Counted from the stretch's first letter, positions 9,265 to 18,880 are shown. The stretch is DNA of 64,000 nucleotides from Rhizobium sp. CF080 (GCF_000282095.2 NZ_AKKC02000008.1:310001-374000), one strand, 5' to 3'. Numbers and translations: made by a program. Notes: generated from the letters alone by a model not told the origin.

Positions 9265-10524
9265 TCATCGAGCCGCCGTCGTCGTCACTTCAGAGGAGGA
9301 GCGGTTCTCGGCTCTGGCCAGTGGCTGAGTCGCTTCCGCATCCCCGGACTTGTCTGGATCACTGTAGACGACCCGCAGCAGGTCACCCGGCAGGATCGGG
9401 GTCATCTCGGTTGCGGCGAACTCCCGTGTTTCACCGTTGGTGGTCCGTACGATGTGATAGCCGAGCACCCGCCGCTCTCTTTGCTGGCTTGAGGCGGCGC
9501 TCTGGCCATAGATCGTCATGATGCGCGTGCTATCGGCAAGCCGCGATGCGGCGTCTTCCTGTTCGCTGCGGGCTGCATTGAGCTCGACCAGCAATTGGGT
9601 CCTTTGCGCCTGGCGCGCGCTATCATAACGGGCAATCTCCGCCATTTTCACCCGCTCGGCGACCGCGATTTCAGATGTCATTCGGCTGATCTGTCCCTCA
9701 AGTTCGGCAATCGTGCCTTCCTGGACCATCTGCTGGGAGCCTTCAGTCACACCCTTGGCGACAAGCCCGCTGATGCTCTGGAGGCGACGCCTGGCAAGCT
9801 CGAGGCGTTTCGTCATGGTGTCGGCCTGCTCCTGCATCGCGAGACTGTTTCGCTCCGAGAGTTCGTTTGCCTGGGCCTGGGCTTTTTCCTCCATCGTGCG
9901 CGCTTCCGTCCGGGCGTTCAGGAGCGATTGTTCCTGGGCAAGAGCCGGATCGGCGGCAAGGGCTTCGGCCGTGCCGATGGATTTTTCTCCACGCATTTCC
10001 GCCTCCAGGCGGATGATGCGCGCCCGCAGCTCCTGCAGACGCTTTTGGGAGTGTTCGACTTCGCGTTTTACCACCACGGACCGGTCCTGATCGGCGGCCA
10101 GCAATGCCGCACGATAAACTCCACCGGCAACGCTGATACCATGAAGGACGGTCATGTTGGCGCGATACGGGTACGCACCGGGTGTGGCGACCTCGCCGAG
10201 GACATAGATCAACTGTGGGTTCTGGCCGTTGGGGCGCAGCATGATCGTAAGATTGGGACGGTCGTTGAAATAAGCCTTGAGGCGATCGAGAAGCTGCGCC
10301 TCCAGTTCCGAGAGGGAAAGCCCGGCGCTCTGAATGTGGCCGGCAAGCGGGAACGACAGCCATCCGTCCGGAGCAATGACGGCCTCTCGGGTAAGGTCAG
10401 GCTCCTGGGCGATCCATACCTGTAGTGTATCGCCCGGTTGCAGGCGATAGGTTGTCGTCTGGGCTGCCACGTCCCCAAATGTCAGGCAGAGCAAAAGCCC
10501 CGCGAGACTCGTTATCCCACGCAT
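9265..10524 (-). CDS. Wza/ExoF-type polysaccharide export protein
   Basis: The ATG at 10524 has GGGGG about 9 nt upstream and begins a typical signal peptide (MRGITSLAGLLLCLTFGDVAAQ). Another ATG-started frame begins 13 codons earlier, at 10563. The mature N-terminus has the Poly_export pattern YRLQPGDTLQVWI, followed by an SLBB-like segment containing VLGEVATPGAYPY. Residues of about 140-350 form a long alpha-helical coiled coil. The length of about 419 residues and the coiled-coil insertion match ExoF of sinorhizobia rather than enterobacterial Wza. It carries polysaccharide across the periplasm and outer membrane. It is the first gene of the reverse operon ending at 5882. Confidence 0.86.
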   Translation of the reverse strand: MRGITSLAGLLLCLTFGDVAAQTTTYRLQPGDTLQVWIAQEPDLTREAVIAPDGWLSFPLAGHIQSAGLSLSELEAQLLDRLKAYFNDRPNLTIMLRPNGQNPQLIYVLGEVATPGAYPYRANMTVLHGISVAGGVYRAALLAADQDRSVVVKREVEHSQKRLQELRARIIRLEAEMRGEKSIGTAEALAADPALAQEQSLLNARTEARTMEEKAQAQANELSERNSLAMQEQADTMTKRLELARRRLQSISGLVAKGVTEGSQQMVQEGTIAELEGQISRMTSEIAVAERVKMAEIARYDSARQAQRTQLLVELNAARSEQEDAASRLADSTRIMTIYGQSAASSQQRERRVLGYHIVRTTNGETREFAATEMTPILPGDLLRVVYSDPDKSGDAEATQPLARAENRSSSEVTTTAAR

Positions 10525-10870
10525 CCATAGACCCCCGATGATTGGTAACCCCTTCCCATCCAACTGGGATAAGAAGATTTATAGTACGGCGGCGTTCGGC
10601 ACCTGCAAACAAGGCACAAAGAGGTACGTGTCCGATCCTTGAGCCTAACTCGAACGGATGAGTTTCAGGCGATCCGTCCCCTTTAGGATAAGGCCATCCA
10701 CCGTCAAGAAAGCTTGTGAAACGGCGACCCGGCCCTAACCATGATCCTCCGACGTTCACCCGATGAACGCCTGCGGTGCCGGCCTGTTCGTGGCTCCATC
10801 ATACGAGTGCCGCAGCCGACAAGATCGCGCAGCGCGCCAAGATCGGGCGGCATCGGAACAAGGAGGGGTG
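10525..10870. promoter_or_regulatory. Divergent intergenic region, exporter operon versus GT4
   Basis: This 346-nt stretch separates the leftward export operon from the rightward GT4-GT61-acetyltransferase-ligase series, so it should hold both promoters. Several short ORFs cross it but none shows family features. No strong operator-like repeat was found. Confidence 0.4.
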
Positions 10871-12112
10871 ATGGGTCGTCGAATAGGTTTCTTCATACCG
10901 GAATTTCCAGGCCAGACCCATATCTTCCTGTGGCGTGAACACGAGGCCCTGTCCGAGCTCGGCATCGAGGCCCAATTCGTTTCGACGGCCCATCCTCCAA
11001 GGGCGATTGCTTCGCATGCCTGGGCGGACGAAGCCCGCCGGGAGACCGAATATCTTCTGCCGCTTGGTTTCGGCGGGGCGCTTGCCGCAATGAAGGAGAT
11101 CCTTCGTGCCGGTCCGCGCAGGATCGGCCGGAGCCTGGCCGCTGTCTTCGGCGCGGAAATCAAGTCTCCCGTCGGTCGATTGCGGATGCTCGCCATCCTG
11201 TTGGTTGCCGGCAAGCTCGTCCGGCTCGCCCGACGCGGAGAGTGGTCTCACATTCATGTCCATTCCTGCGCAGACGCGGCGAATGTCGCAGCGTTGGCCT
11301 CGCTTTTGTCCGGCATACCCTACAGCCTTACGCTTCACGGCCCGACGCTTGAGGGCTACGGCCCCAATCAGCGGCAGAAATGGAAGAATGCCGCCTTTGC
11401 GACGGTGATATCAAAGCGGCTGTTCAACGACATCGATGTGAAACTCAATGGCACGAAACCGTCCCGGATTGCGATTGCGCCGATGGGCGTGGATCTGGAG
11501 CAGATCCGCAGGAGCCGCCCCTACAGTCCATGGAAACCCGGGGAGCCCTGCCGGATCTTTACCTGCGGCAGGCTCAATCCGGTGAAAGGGCATGATCTTC
11601 TGCTTCAAACCGTCGAAATCCTGCGAAGACGCGATATCGATGTCCACCTGCAGATTGCCGGCGAAGATGAACAGGGTGGCAGCGGCTATCGCAGGACCCT
11701 GGAAGCCCTGATCGCGGAGAAGAAGCTTGCCGGCTGTGTCGAGCTTCTGGGAGCGGTCTCCGAAACCCGGGTGCGACAGGGGCTGGAGGACGCGCACATC
11801 TTCGTGCTCGCCAGCCTCAACGAGGGGATTTCGGTCGCCATCATGGAGGCGATGGCGATGGAGATGCCGGTGATCGTCACCGATGTCGGTGGAAACAGCG
11901 AACTCGTCGACCATGGCGTGGACGCCATGCTGGTCCAGGCGCAGCGTCCGGAGGAGATGGCTGTCGCCATCGAAAGAGTATTGCTGAACGGCGATCTCTC
12001 GCTTCGGTTGAGGCAGGCGTCACGGGCGAAGATCGCCGCGAAGTTCCACCATCGCATCAGCGCGCAGGCGATCGCCTCACTCCTGGAGCATGAGGAAACG
12101 ACGGTTGTCTGA
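10871..12112 (+). CDS. GT4 family glycosyltransferase
   Basis: A 413-residue GT-B glycosyltransferase. The ATG at 10871 is preceded by AAGGAGGGG, a strong ribosome site, so upstream in-frame codons from 10763 are probably untranslated. IGFFIPEFPGQTHIFLWRE at the start, CGRLNPVKGHDLL near residue 233 and EGISVAIMEAM (E-x7-E) near residue 318 define the family. It resembles the GT4 product of the gene at 4649. It is the first gene of a rightward run of six genes ending at 17061. The expected role is addition of one sugar to the lipid-linked repeat unit. Confidence 0.87.
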   Translation: MGRRIGFFIPEFPGQTHIFLWREHEALSELGIEAQFVSTAHPPRAIASHAWADEARRETEYLLPLGFGGALAAMKEILRAGPRRIGRSLAAVFGAEIKSPVGRLRMLAILLVAGKLVRLARRGEWSHIHVHSCADAANVAALASLLSGIPYSLTLHGPTLEGYGPNQRQKWKNAAFATVISKRLFNDIDVKLNGTKPSRIAIAPMGVDLEQIRRSRPYSPWKPGEPCRIFTCGRLNPVKGHDLLLQTVEILRRRDIDVHLQIAGEDEQGGSGYRRTLEALIAEKKLAGCVELLGAVSETRVRQGLEDAHIFVLASLNEGISVAIMEAMAMEMPVIVTDVGGNSELVDHGVDAMLVQAQRPEEMAVAIERVLLNGDLSLRLRQASRAKIAAKFHHRISAQAIASLLEHEETTVV

Positions 12113-12276
12113 TACTCCGAAATGAGTAGGCCGATAGCCCAAAGACTACGGCGAAACCATTGGCCGCTATGCGATTATCCTGCTGGGGGCGATGGTTTAA
12201 AGGCATGGAGCCTCCCCGTTTGAAGCGCCGATTGAAGGCTTGCGAGGATGGTTGATTGATATCGTTTCTGCCGATC

Positions 12277-13302
12277 ATGCACTCTTTGAGAAAGGCCGCC
12301 CGGATGCCTGTTCCGGATATCGAGGCGGTTGCATGCGAACGCTGGACGATCGCTCCGCAAACCAGACGCTTCGTCCGCCCGGCGAAATTTCTTCCGCACC
12401 ATCTCGATCGCATCAAGGGCGCCGAATTCGGTTCCGTCGCCGAGGTCCTGAAGGGTTTCAGGGGGAATTACGAAACCACCCAGGAGGCAACGCTCGGTTA
12501 CCGGCTCAAGAATATCGACCTGATCGACGGTGTACTCTATGGGCAGAGATCATCGAGGAGCCTCAGGCCGCGCAGCCGCCGGCTGCCGGTCTACGTGCCC
12601 CCCAAGCAATCGACCAGCGGTGCCTTGTTCGAGAGCTGGGTCGGTAACCGCTGGTTCGGCAACTGGCTTTCGGATGACTGCCTGACCTATCCGCTGGCGG
12701 ACGAATATGAAACGCCGGTGACGACGCGGCCGATCAAATGGGGCCACGAGCCGCAATATGCGCAAAAGCTCGGCCTCAAGCCGATCCATATCAGCGACAT
12801 CCATTTCGACGAGGTCATCCTCTTCAGGGACAAGGGGCAGAACGAGGGCAAGAAGAAACGCGCCGATCGGGCTCGTGAAAAGCTTCTGGCGTCGGTGCCG
12901 CCTTTTCCCGTCCATCCGGGCGTCTTCATCCTGCGGGGAAACAGGGGAGACAGCCGGTTGTTGTCGAACGAGACCGAGATCGCCGAACAGTTCGCATTAA
13001 AATACGGATTCCGGATCATCGATCCGGCGGCTTCGTCGGTTGACGAGATTATCCACGCCTGCGCCGGAGCGCGGGTCGTCGCCGGCGTCGAAGGCAGCCA
13101 TCTGGTCCACGGCCTGACGGTCATGCCGCCGGATTCGACCCTCTTCGTCATCCAGCCTGCAGACAGGGTGGTTTCAGCTCTCAAGGTCATCACCGATCGC
13201 CAGGGACAGGGCTATGCTTTCGTCGTCGGTGAGGGAACCTGCGAAAGCTTCAGGGTCGAATGGGGCGATATCGACCGCACATTGGAGATGGTGTTCGCAT
13301 GA
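12277..13302 (+). CDS. GT61 (DUF563) family glycosyltransferase
   Basis: The protein is about 341 residues with the GT61/DUF563 layout. A C-terminal half contains ILRGNRGDSR-LLSNETEIAE, then an acidic-hydrophobic block, and GVEGSHLVHGL near the end, equivalent to the family's hGSgLtN signature. The start is uncertain: TTG 12256 with GAGGATGG upstream, ATG 12277, and ATG 12304 with GAGAAAGG upstream are all in frame. GT61 enzymes transfer xylose, GlcNAc or related sugars in polysaccharide and glycoprotein pathways. Its last codons overlap the ATG of the acetyltransferase gene. Confidence 0.78.
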   Translation: MHSLRKAARMPVPDIEAVACERWTIAPQTRRFVRPAKFLPHHLDRIKGAEFGSVAEVLKGFRGNYETTQEATLGYRLKNIDLIDGVLYGQRSSRSLRPRSRRLPVYVPPKQSTSGALFESWVGNRWFGNWLSDDCLTYPLADEYETPVTTRPIKWGHEPQYAQKLGLKPIHISDIHFDEVILFRDKGQNEGKKKRADRAREKLLASVPPFPVHPGVFILRGNRGDSRLLSNETEIAEQFALKYGFRIIDPAASSVDEIIHACAGARVVAGVEGSHLVHGLTVMPPDSTLFVIQPADRVVSALKVITDRQGQGYAFVVGEGTCESFRVEWGDIDRTLEMVFA

Positions 13303-13928
13303 CGTCACGGCTTCGTTTTCTCTATCCTCAATCCAATGCGATGCAGGACCACGATAGTGAGGCATCTGCGCGGACGCCTCCCATCTCGCTTCGCGAATTG
13401 GTGCGGAAGGATTACCAGCGCCATGGGAGGACGATCCTCAATGCCGGTTTCATCTCGCTGCTGGTTTATCGCTTCGGCCGATGGGCGGGCAGCCGTCGAA
13501 ACTACGTGGCCAAGCGGCTCGCCCAGAAGGTCTACGGCGCGATCAACATGGTCGTTTCGACGGTTACGCGCGTATGGATCCCCGCGGAGGTGACACTTGG
13601 CGAAGGTTTTCACATCATTCACGTGGAGGGGTCGATATCGATCCATCCGGATACCGTGATCGGAAAACGATGCGGCATCATGCACAATGTTACGATCGGC
13701 ACGAACATGAGCGCCGGCGCGCCGAAGATCGGCGACGACGTCTTTATTGGCGTGAATTCGACCATTCTCGGCGATATCCGGATCGGCGACCGGGTGCGGA
13801 TCGGAGCCAATACGGCCGTCTCCACCGACGTGCCGTCGGATTCGATCGTTGTCGGCTCGCCCGCCAAGATTTACCCGCGCCTCGGCCCGTTTTCGAGCGA
13901 ACACACCAAGACCGATGCCAGTCCCTGA
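13299..13928 (+). CDS. CysE/WcaB-like left-handed beta-helix acyltransferase
   Basis: A 209-residue serine-acetyltransferase-like protein. The ATG at 13299 overlaps the previous stop (ATGA). Hexapeptide repeats run from about residue 105 (HVEGSISIHPDTVIGK) to about residue 190 and end in VVGSPAKIYPR, as in CysE and WcaB. The N-terminal half is helical and short, so it resembles polysaccharide O-acetyltransferases more than the longer housekeeping CysE. From context it most likely acetylates a sugar of the repeat unit using acetyl-CoA; a cysteine-pathway role is less likely. Confidence 0.8.
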   Translation: MTSRLRFLYPQSNAMQDHDSEASARTPPISLRELVRKDYQRHGRTILNAGFISLLVYRFGRWAGSRRNYVAKRLAQKVYGAINMVVSTVTRVWIPAEVTLGEGFHIIHVEGSISIHPDTVIGKRCGIMHNVTIGTNMSAGAPKIGDDVFIGVNSTILGDIRIGDRVRIGANTAVSTDVPSDSIVVGSPAKIYPRLGPFSSEHTKTDASP

Positions 13929-13955
13929 TCCACTCACCCGTTGGAGGAGTTTGCC

Positions 13956-15593
13956 ATGAACGCGTTAACCACCAACTTTTATCAGCTTCTGGCCGACAAT
14001 CTCGGCGCAAGGCCGGGCAAGCCGGCGATCATCGATGGTCATCGCGCAGCGAGCTATGCCGCCGTCGGGGCCGACGTGGATCGACTGGCGGGTTACCTTC
14101 AAAGCCGGAATATCCGGCCGGGCGACCGGGTGATCGTGCATCTGCGCAAGAGCCTCGCGGAGGTCACCGCCATGTTCGCCATCGCCAAGGTCGGTGGGGT
14201 GATCGTCAACGTCAACACGCAATGGACGGTCGAGCAGCTCGAATATGTGGCCAATGACTGCGGCGCACGCCTGATGATCGTCGAACCGAGGGTCGCCGAG
14301 GCTCTTGCCGCGCGTAAGCTGCCCGACACTGTCGACAATGTTCTGGTCAAAGGCAAATTGTCGGCCGAGACCGTATTCGATATCTGGGATCACCTTCCGG
14401 AAGATCTTTCGGGCGACGAGATCGCGCGCCTCGATACGGAACTTGCGATGATCATCTACACGTCCGGTTCGACAGGCATGCCGAAGGGCGTGATGCTGAC
14501 CCATCGCAACATCGTTGCCGGCGCCCGATCGGTATCGCGCTATCTGGGCCTGAGGGAAGACGACAGGTTGCTCAGCGTCCTGCCCTATAGCTTCGACTAT
14601 GGCCTGAACCAGCTGACGACGATGATGCTGATGGGCGGTACCGTCGTGCACCAGGCGGTGCCGATGGCCACCGAAATCGTCCTGGCGATGCAGCGGCATC
14701 GGGTGACCGGCGTCGCCGCCGTGCCACCGCTCTGGAGCCAGATCGTGCGGTTGCTGAAGGAGAATCCCGTGGAATTTCCGGCGCTCCGGCGGATCACCAA
14801 TTCCGGCGGCAAGATTTCGCTCAACATCCTGGAGCAGATACCCAGGGTCTTCCCGGACGCGGATGTCTATTTGATGTACGGGCTGACGGAAGCCTTCCGC
14901 TCGACCTATCTCTCGCCGCAGAAGTTTACCCGCAAGATGGGAGCGATCGGTCAGGCGATCCCCGGCGCCGAAGTCTATGTCATCAAGCATGGCGAGGGCA
15001 TCGCCCATCCCGGTGAGCAGGGTGAACTCGTTCATCGCGGCCCACTGGTGAGCCTCGGATATTGGGGTAAGCCGGAGGTGACGGAACAGAAGATCAGGCC
15101 GTGCCCCGAGCTCTGGCACCTGATCGGCGACGAACCGGTCGTCTATAGCGGCGATATCGTCCGGATCGATGCCGATGGTGACCTCTGGTTCATCGGCCGC
15201 AACGACGCGATGATCAAGACCAGCGGCTTCCGCATCAGTCCGGATGAGATCGAGGATCTCGTCTGCCGCAGCGGTGCGGTGGCGGAGGCGGTTGCCTTCG
15301 GCGTCGAAGACGAGGAACTGGGGCAGACCGTGCATGTGGCGATAACGCCAATCGGCGAGTTCGATGAAGAAGCCCTGCTGCGCTACTGCAGGCGCGCGAT
15401 GCCATCCTACATGGTGCCGCGTCAGTTCCATGTCTGGCCGGAAAGCATGCCTCGGACGTCGAGCGGCAAGCTGGCGCGGCCGGATGTGGTGCGCCTTTGC
15501 CGCGAGTTGATGCACGGTGGGGACGTTCCCTTGAGCGCGCCTCCGCCGGCAGCCCAGATCAAAGTGACCGAAAAAAGGGAGAACTTGCAATGA
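13956..15593 (+). CDS. AMP-forming acyl ligase, exosortase-locus type
   Basis: A 545-residue ANL-superfamily ligase. The ATG at 13956 follows GGAGGAG. The P-loop YTSGSTGMPKG is near residue 168, the MYGLTEAF core near 305, YSGDIVRIDADG near 400, and the catalytic lysine region RTSSGKLARPD near 505. It should activate a carboxylic acid as the adenylate and load it on the carrier protein encoded immediately downstream, whose ATG overlaps its stop (ATGA). The three-gene set of ligase, ACP and PLP decarboxylase is one I know from exosortase-A polysaccharide loci of other proteobacteria. The substrate is unknown; an amino acid later decarboxylated, or a fatty acid, are both possible. Confidence 0.86.
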   Translation: MNALTTNFYQLLADNLGARPGKPAIIDGHRAASYAAVGADVDRLAGYLQSRNIRPGDRVIVHLRKSLAEVTAMFAIAKVGGVIVNVNTQWTVEQLEYVANDCGARLMIVEPRVAEALAARKLPDTVDNVLVKGKLSAETVFDIWDHLPEDLSGDEIARLDTELAMIIYTSGSTGMPKGVMLTHRNIVAGARSVSRYLGLREDDRLLSVLPYSFDYGLNQLTTMMLMGGTVVHQAVPMATEIVLAMQRHRVTGVAAVPPLWSQIVRLLKENPVEFPALRRITNSGGKISLNILEQIPRVFPDADVYLMYGLTEAFRSTYLSPQKFTRKMGAIGQAIPGAEVYVIKHGEGIAHPGEQGELVHRGPLVSLGYWGKPEVTEQKIRPCPELWHLIGDEPVVYSGDIVRIDADGDLWFIGRNDAMIKTSGFRISPDEIEDLVCRSGAVAEAVAFGVEDEELGQTVHVAITPIGEFDEEALLRYCRRAMPSYMVPRQFHVWPESMPRTSSGKLARPDVVRLCRELMHGGDVPLSAPPPAAQIKVTEKRENLQ

Positions 15594-15823
15594 GCCTTAC
15601 CCATGGGAAGTTGATTGGTTATCTGCGGGATTCCCTGAATATCGCCCATGCCGACAGCGAGAGCGAACTCTTCTCCTCGGGCCTGCTCGATTCCGTTTCG
15701 ATGGTGAACCTGCTGGCCTTTGTCGAACAATCGACCGGCCTTGCCATTCGCGCCGAGGACGTCACGCTGGAAAATTTCGATACGCCCGCCCGGATCATCC
15801 GTTTTGCCGAAGCCAGCGCCTGA
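15590..15823 (+). CDS. Free-standing acyl/aminoacyl carrier protein
   Basis: A 77-residue carrier protein with the phosphopantetheine attachment motif LLDSVSMVNLL, the serine lying near residue 36 within the DSx signature. It overlaps the ligase stop by 4 nt and shares one base with the decarboxylase start (TGATG), so all three proteins are translationally coupled. It should be converted to the holo form by a phosphopantetheinyl transferase; the one encoded at 22111-22761 is a candidate. It is not the fatty-acid synthesis AcpP, which has a different, very conserved sequence. Confidence 0.87.
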   Translation: MSLTHGKLIGYLRDSLNIAHADSESELFSSGLLDSVSMVNLLAFVEQSTGLAIRAEDVTLENFDTPARIIRFAEASA

Positions 15824-17061
15824 TGAACCACTACCCGGCGCTCGATGTCTGGCTGCAGAGTGCGGCGGCATCATTCGGAACCCCGTCCTATGTTTATCTC
15901 GCGCCGGCAATCGAAAGCCGCGCAGCGCTCCTGAGGCAAGCCTTCGGGGGCCGGTTTGCGCTGAGCTTTGCCGCGAAGAGCAATCCCAATCCGGCCTTGC
16001 TTTCCCTGATCAGGCAACAGGCGGAATATCTCGACGTCTCCTCGATCGGCGAATTCAGGACTGCGATTGCGGTGGGATGGGAGGCCGAGCGCATCAGCTT
16101 CACAGGCCCCGGAAAACGGCAGTTCGAAATCCGGGAGGCGATCGAAGGCGGCATTGGCGAACTGATCCTGGAATCGGTGCGCGAGGCGGTGGTTGCGAAT
16201 GCGGTTGCCGGCGAGTTGGGACGTGTGCAGCATGTCCTGATACGCATCGCGCCGACCACGGTTCCCAAAGGGTTCGGCGATCAGATGGCCGGCCGGCCGT
16301 CAGCCTTCGGTATAGATTGGGAGGATGTCGCAAGAGACATCCCTGAGATTGCAGCTCTGCCCCATCTCAAGATCGTTGGACTGCACATCTATTCCGGCAC
16401 GCAATGTCTGAAGCCCGAGGCGATCTGCGAGAACTATCGCAACTTCATCGGCATTTTCCGGGAGATTTGCGAAGCTTATATTCCGCGGCCGGAAAAGCTG
16501 GTGTTCGGTTCCGGGCTTGGAATTCCCTATCATGACGGCGATCTGCCGCTCGACTTGTCCACTGTCGTTGCCGACATCGCGCCGGACCTCGACGGTCTGA
16601 AGGCACTGCCGCAATTTGCCGATACCCGACTGGTGCTCGAACTCGGGCGATACCTCGTGGGCGAGGCCGGATATTTTCTGACGCGCGTGGTCTCGGTCAA
16701 GGAATCGCGCGGCGTGCGGATTGGCATCTGCGACGGCGGCATGAACAATCATCTGCCGGCCTCCGGCCATTTCGGAATGGTGATGCATCGGAACTATACG
16801 ATGCACAAGGTTGGGGGGCAGGGTGAGCCGGAGAAAGTCAATCTCGTCGGCCCGCTTTGTACCTCGATCGACCGGCTCGCCGTCGGGGTGATGCTTCCGC
16901 GGATCGAAGAGGGTGATCTCGTCGCCGTGCATAACAGCGGCGCTTATGGGCTGACGGCAAGCCCGATCCATTTCATCAGCCACGCGCCGCCCCGCGAGAT
17001 ACTCATAGAGGCCGCCGGGATGCGAGATGTCACCCACATTCCGGCGCTGCCATCGGCTTAG
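15823..17061 (+). CDS. PLP-dependent group III/LysA-like decarboxylase
   Basis: A 412-residue fold-type III enzyme with an alanine-racemase-like barrel. The PLP lysine is in FAAKSNPNPAL near residue 52, the phosphate-binding glycines in FGSGLGIP near residue 232, and the C-terminal active-site cysteine in GPLCTSIDR near residue 345. Family members decarboxylate diaminopimelate, ornithine, lysine or arginine. With the ligase and ACP immediately upstream it probably acts on an amino acid, possibly while it is bound to the carrier, giving an amine used to modify the polysaccharide. This last step is inference from operon structure. It ends 24 nt before the convergent sugar phosphotransferase gene. 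Confidence 0.85.
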   Translation: MNHYPALDVWLQSAAASFGTPSYVYLAPAIESRAALLRQAFGGRFALSFAAKSNPNPALLSLIRQQAEYLDVSSIGEFRTAIAVGWEAERISFTGPGKRQFEIREAIEGGIGELILESVREAVVANAVAGELGRVQHVLIRIAPTTVPKGFGDQMAGRPSAFGIDWEDVARDIPEIAALPHLKIVGLHIYSGTQCLKPEAICENYRNFIGIFREICEAYIPRPEKLVFGSGLGIPYHDGDLPLDLSTVVADIAPDLDGLKALPQFADTRLVLELGRYLVGEAGYFLTRVVSVKESRGVRIGICDGGMNNHLPASGHFGMVMHRNYTMHKVGGQGEPEKVNLVGPLCTSIDRLAVGVMLPRIEEGDLVAVHNSGAYGLTASPIHFISHAPPREILIEAAGMRDVTHIPALPSA

Positions 17062-17085
17062 AACCTTCCAACCTCACAGTAAATC

Positions 17086-18525
17086 TCAATAGGCCTTGCC
17101 GAAATCGCAGACCTCGATCGCGGTGCGGACGATGATCTTCATGTCCAGCCAGAACGACCAGTTGTTGATGTACCAGAGGTCGTGGAATATCCGCTCTTCC
17201 ATCTTTTCGATATTTGGCGTCTCGCCGCGGCAATTGTTGACCTGGGCCCAACCTGTAAGGCCGGGTTTGACATGCCGTCTGAAGGCATATTTGGCGATCT
17301 GGGCGTCATAGAGTTCATCATGCGCGAGCGCATGCGGGCGGGGGCCGACGATCGACATTTCGCCTCGAAGGACGTTCCAGAATTGCGGCAACTCGTCGAT
17401 GCTCGCGGCGCGGATGATGGCCCCGACCCTCGTGACGCGAGGATCGTTCCGGGTTGCCTGGCGCACATCATCTGAGTCTTCCATGACGGTCATGCTGCGG
17501 AATTTCAGGATTCGGAACGAGCGGCCGCCATATCCTTTGCGGACCTGCCTGAACAGAACGGGACCTTTGGAATCGCATTTGATGGCGATCGCAACGACGA
17601 GCAACAGCGGAAACAGCGAAAGGATGGCCGTCAGCGAAAAGAGGATGTCGAATGCACGTTTGGTCCCGCGTTCATAAAGGCTCAACGGTGGCCGCTGCGT
17701 CTGGAACGCGGTCATGCTGCCGATCTTGCGGGCCGGGGCGCTGGTGAGCCGGCCGACGACACCATCGAAAATGACATTCACCGGCAAGGCGGAGCGCCTG
17801 AGTTCCCCGAGGTAGAATTCGAGATTGGAGACGTTCGGATCCCGCCAGACGATGAATACTTCATCTATGCTGCCGGTCTCGCTCTGCCTCAGTCTCTGAA
17901 GGGCGTTTGCGGGCAGCAGATTTTCATCCGACAGGCGTATGATCTGCGCGAGGGCCATGCCGCTCGCGGCAGCCTCATGCTGCCAATGGTCGGTAGAAAA
18001 CTCCTCGTGGCAGATCAGCAGTATCCGCTTCATCTTGAAGGAAGCCGCAGCTGCCGCCGACGGCAGATACCAGTGCCAGAACAGTCGGCTACAGATCAGC
18101 CCACATAGAGAGATGACAGCGGTCATCAAGATCGCCCCGCGCGAGAAGGTCGTGCCGATCTTCAGGAAGAAGATTACTGTCAGCAGGAACGCCAGGGCGC
18201 TGGGGATCAGAATGCAGATGAGCCGGATTTGCGGCCTCAGGAGCTGGATGTTCTCCGGGCTGTAGGCCTGAGCGCTGTGCATGGCGAGCACAAAGATCGT
18301 CGATAGAACCAGGCCGATCCCGATAAAGAGCGAGGGATCGGGGGCTGACCCGAAAACCACATATTGATAGCCCGTGAAGCCGACGCCGGCTGCTCCGAGA
18401 AGATAGAGGAAGTCCGCCGCGGCAGCCACATAGGCTATAACATGATACTCCAGACCTCCGCGTTGAGGCTTCTGCTCATATGATATGAAGTCAGTTCCTA
18501 TTTTTGGCTCGAACGGTGTGAACAT
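17086..18525 (-). CDS. Undecaprenyl-phosphate sugar phosphotransferase (initiating enzyme)
   Basis: A 479-residue polyprenyl-phosphate hexose-1-phosphate transferase of the WcaJ/EpsE/PssY type. Hydrophobic segments lie in the N-terminal 150 residues, followed by a CoA-binding-like middle domain. The catalytic domain starts at about residue 288 with KRAFDILFS, then a membrane hairpin, ILKFRSMTV, and the characteristic DELPQFWNVLRGEMSIVGPRP and KPGLTGWAQVN. It starts repeat-unit synthesis by moving hexose-1-phosphate from UDP-sugar to undecaprenyl phosphate. It is the only initiating enzyme found in the window. Glucose versus galactose cannot be decided from sequence. Confidence 0.93.
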   Translation of the reverse strand: MFTPFEPKIGTDFISYEQKPQRGGLEYHVIAYVAAAADFLYLLGAAGVGFTGYQYVVFGSAPDPSLFIGIGLVLSTIFVLAMHSAQAYSPENIQLLRPQIRLICILIPSALAFLLTVIFFLKIGTTFSRGAILMTAVISLCGLICSRLFWHWYLPSAAAAASFKMKRILLICHEEFSTDHWQHEAAASGMALAQIIRLSDENLLPANALQRLRQSETGSIDEVFIVWRDPNVSNLEFYLGELRRSALPVNVIFDGVVGRLTSAPARKIGSMTAFQTQRPPLSLYERGTKRAFDILFSLTAILSLFPLLLVVAIAIKCDSKGPVLFRQVRKGYGGRSFRILKFRSMTVMEDSDDVRQATRNDPRVTRVGAIIRAASIDELPQFWNVLRGEMSIVGPRPHALAHDELYDAQIAKYAFRRHVKPGLTGWAQVNNCRGETPNIEKMEERIFHDLWYINNWSFWLDMKIIVRTAIEVCDFGKAY

Positions 18526-18880
18526 CGTTAAAATACCCCTACCAGCGATACGAGTATAGCCGAGGAGAGGGTAGGCACAATGTATCCTACCTACCTCCTA
18601 AGAGTGATCTCCCTATTACCTACTTTTGTTGCTGGGCCGATTGAATACAATCGTTTCGCTATAAGGTCGAACTTGCCTTTGGAATTTTATGGACGATTCT
18701 GTTTTCCTTTAAGGATAACGTATACATCGATTTATATTTCGAATGGGAAGGCAGAACTACCTTGTTCTGCTAGCAAAATGGGGTGTTGGAAACCATTGGA
18801 ATGCTGGGCTCAGCCGCCGAAGGGGTCTCGTCGGCTGAAGGCTTAACGGCCACAGCCCTTGTATTGAGTTGGGGGTGTGG
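18526..18880. promoter_or_regulatory. AT-rich divergent region with a small hairpin
   Basis: This 355-nt stretch lies between the initiating transferase and the oxidoreductase. The left 220 nt are clearly AT-richer than the genes around them, as expected for promoters. A 7-bp inverted repeat, TCAGCCG at 18810-18816 and CGGCTGA at 18832-18838, lies about 40 nt before the oxidoreductase start and could form a hairpin in its leader. No gene was found in it. Confidence 0.4.

Noticed and set aside
13965-15590. 541-codon reverse frame opposite the acyl ligase
   Set aside because: The forward frame has all ANL ligase motifs; the reverse frame has none.
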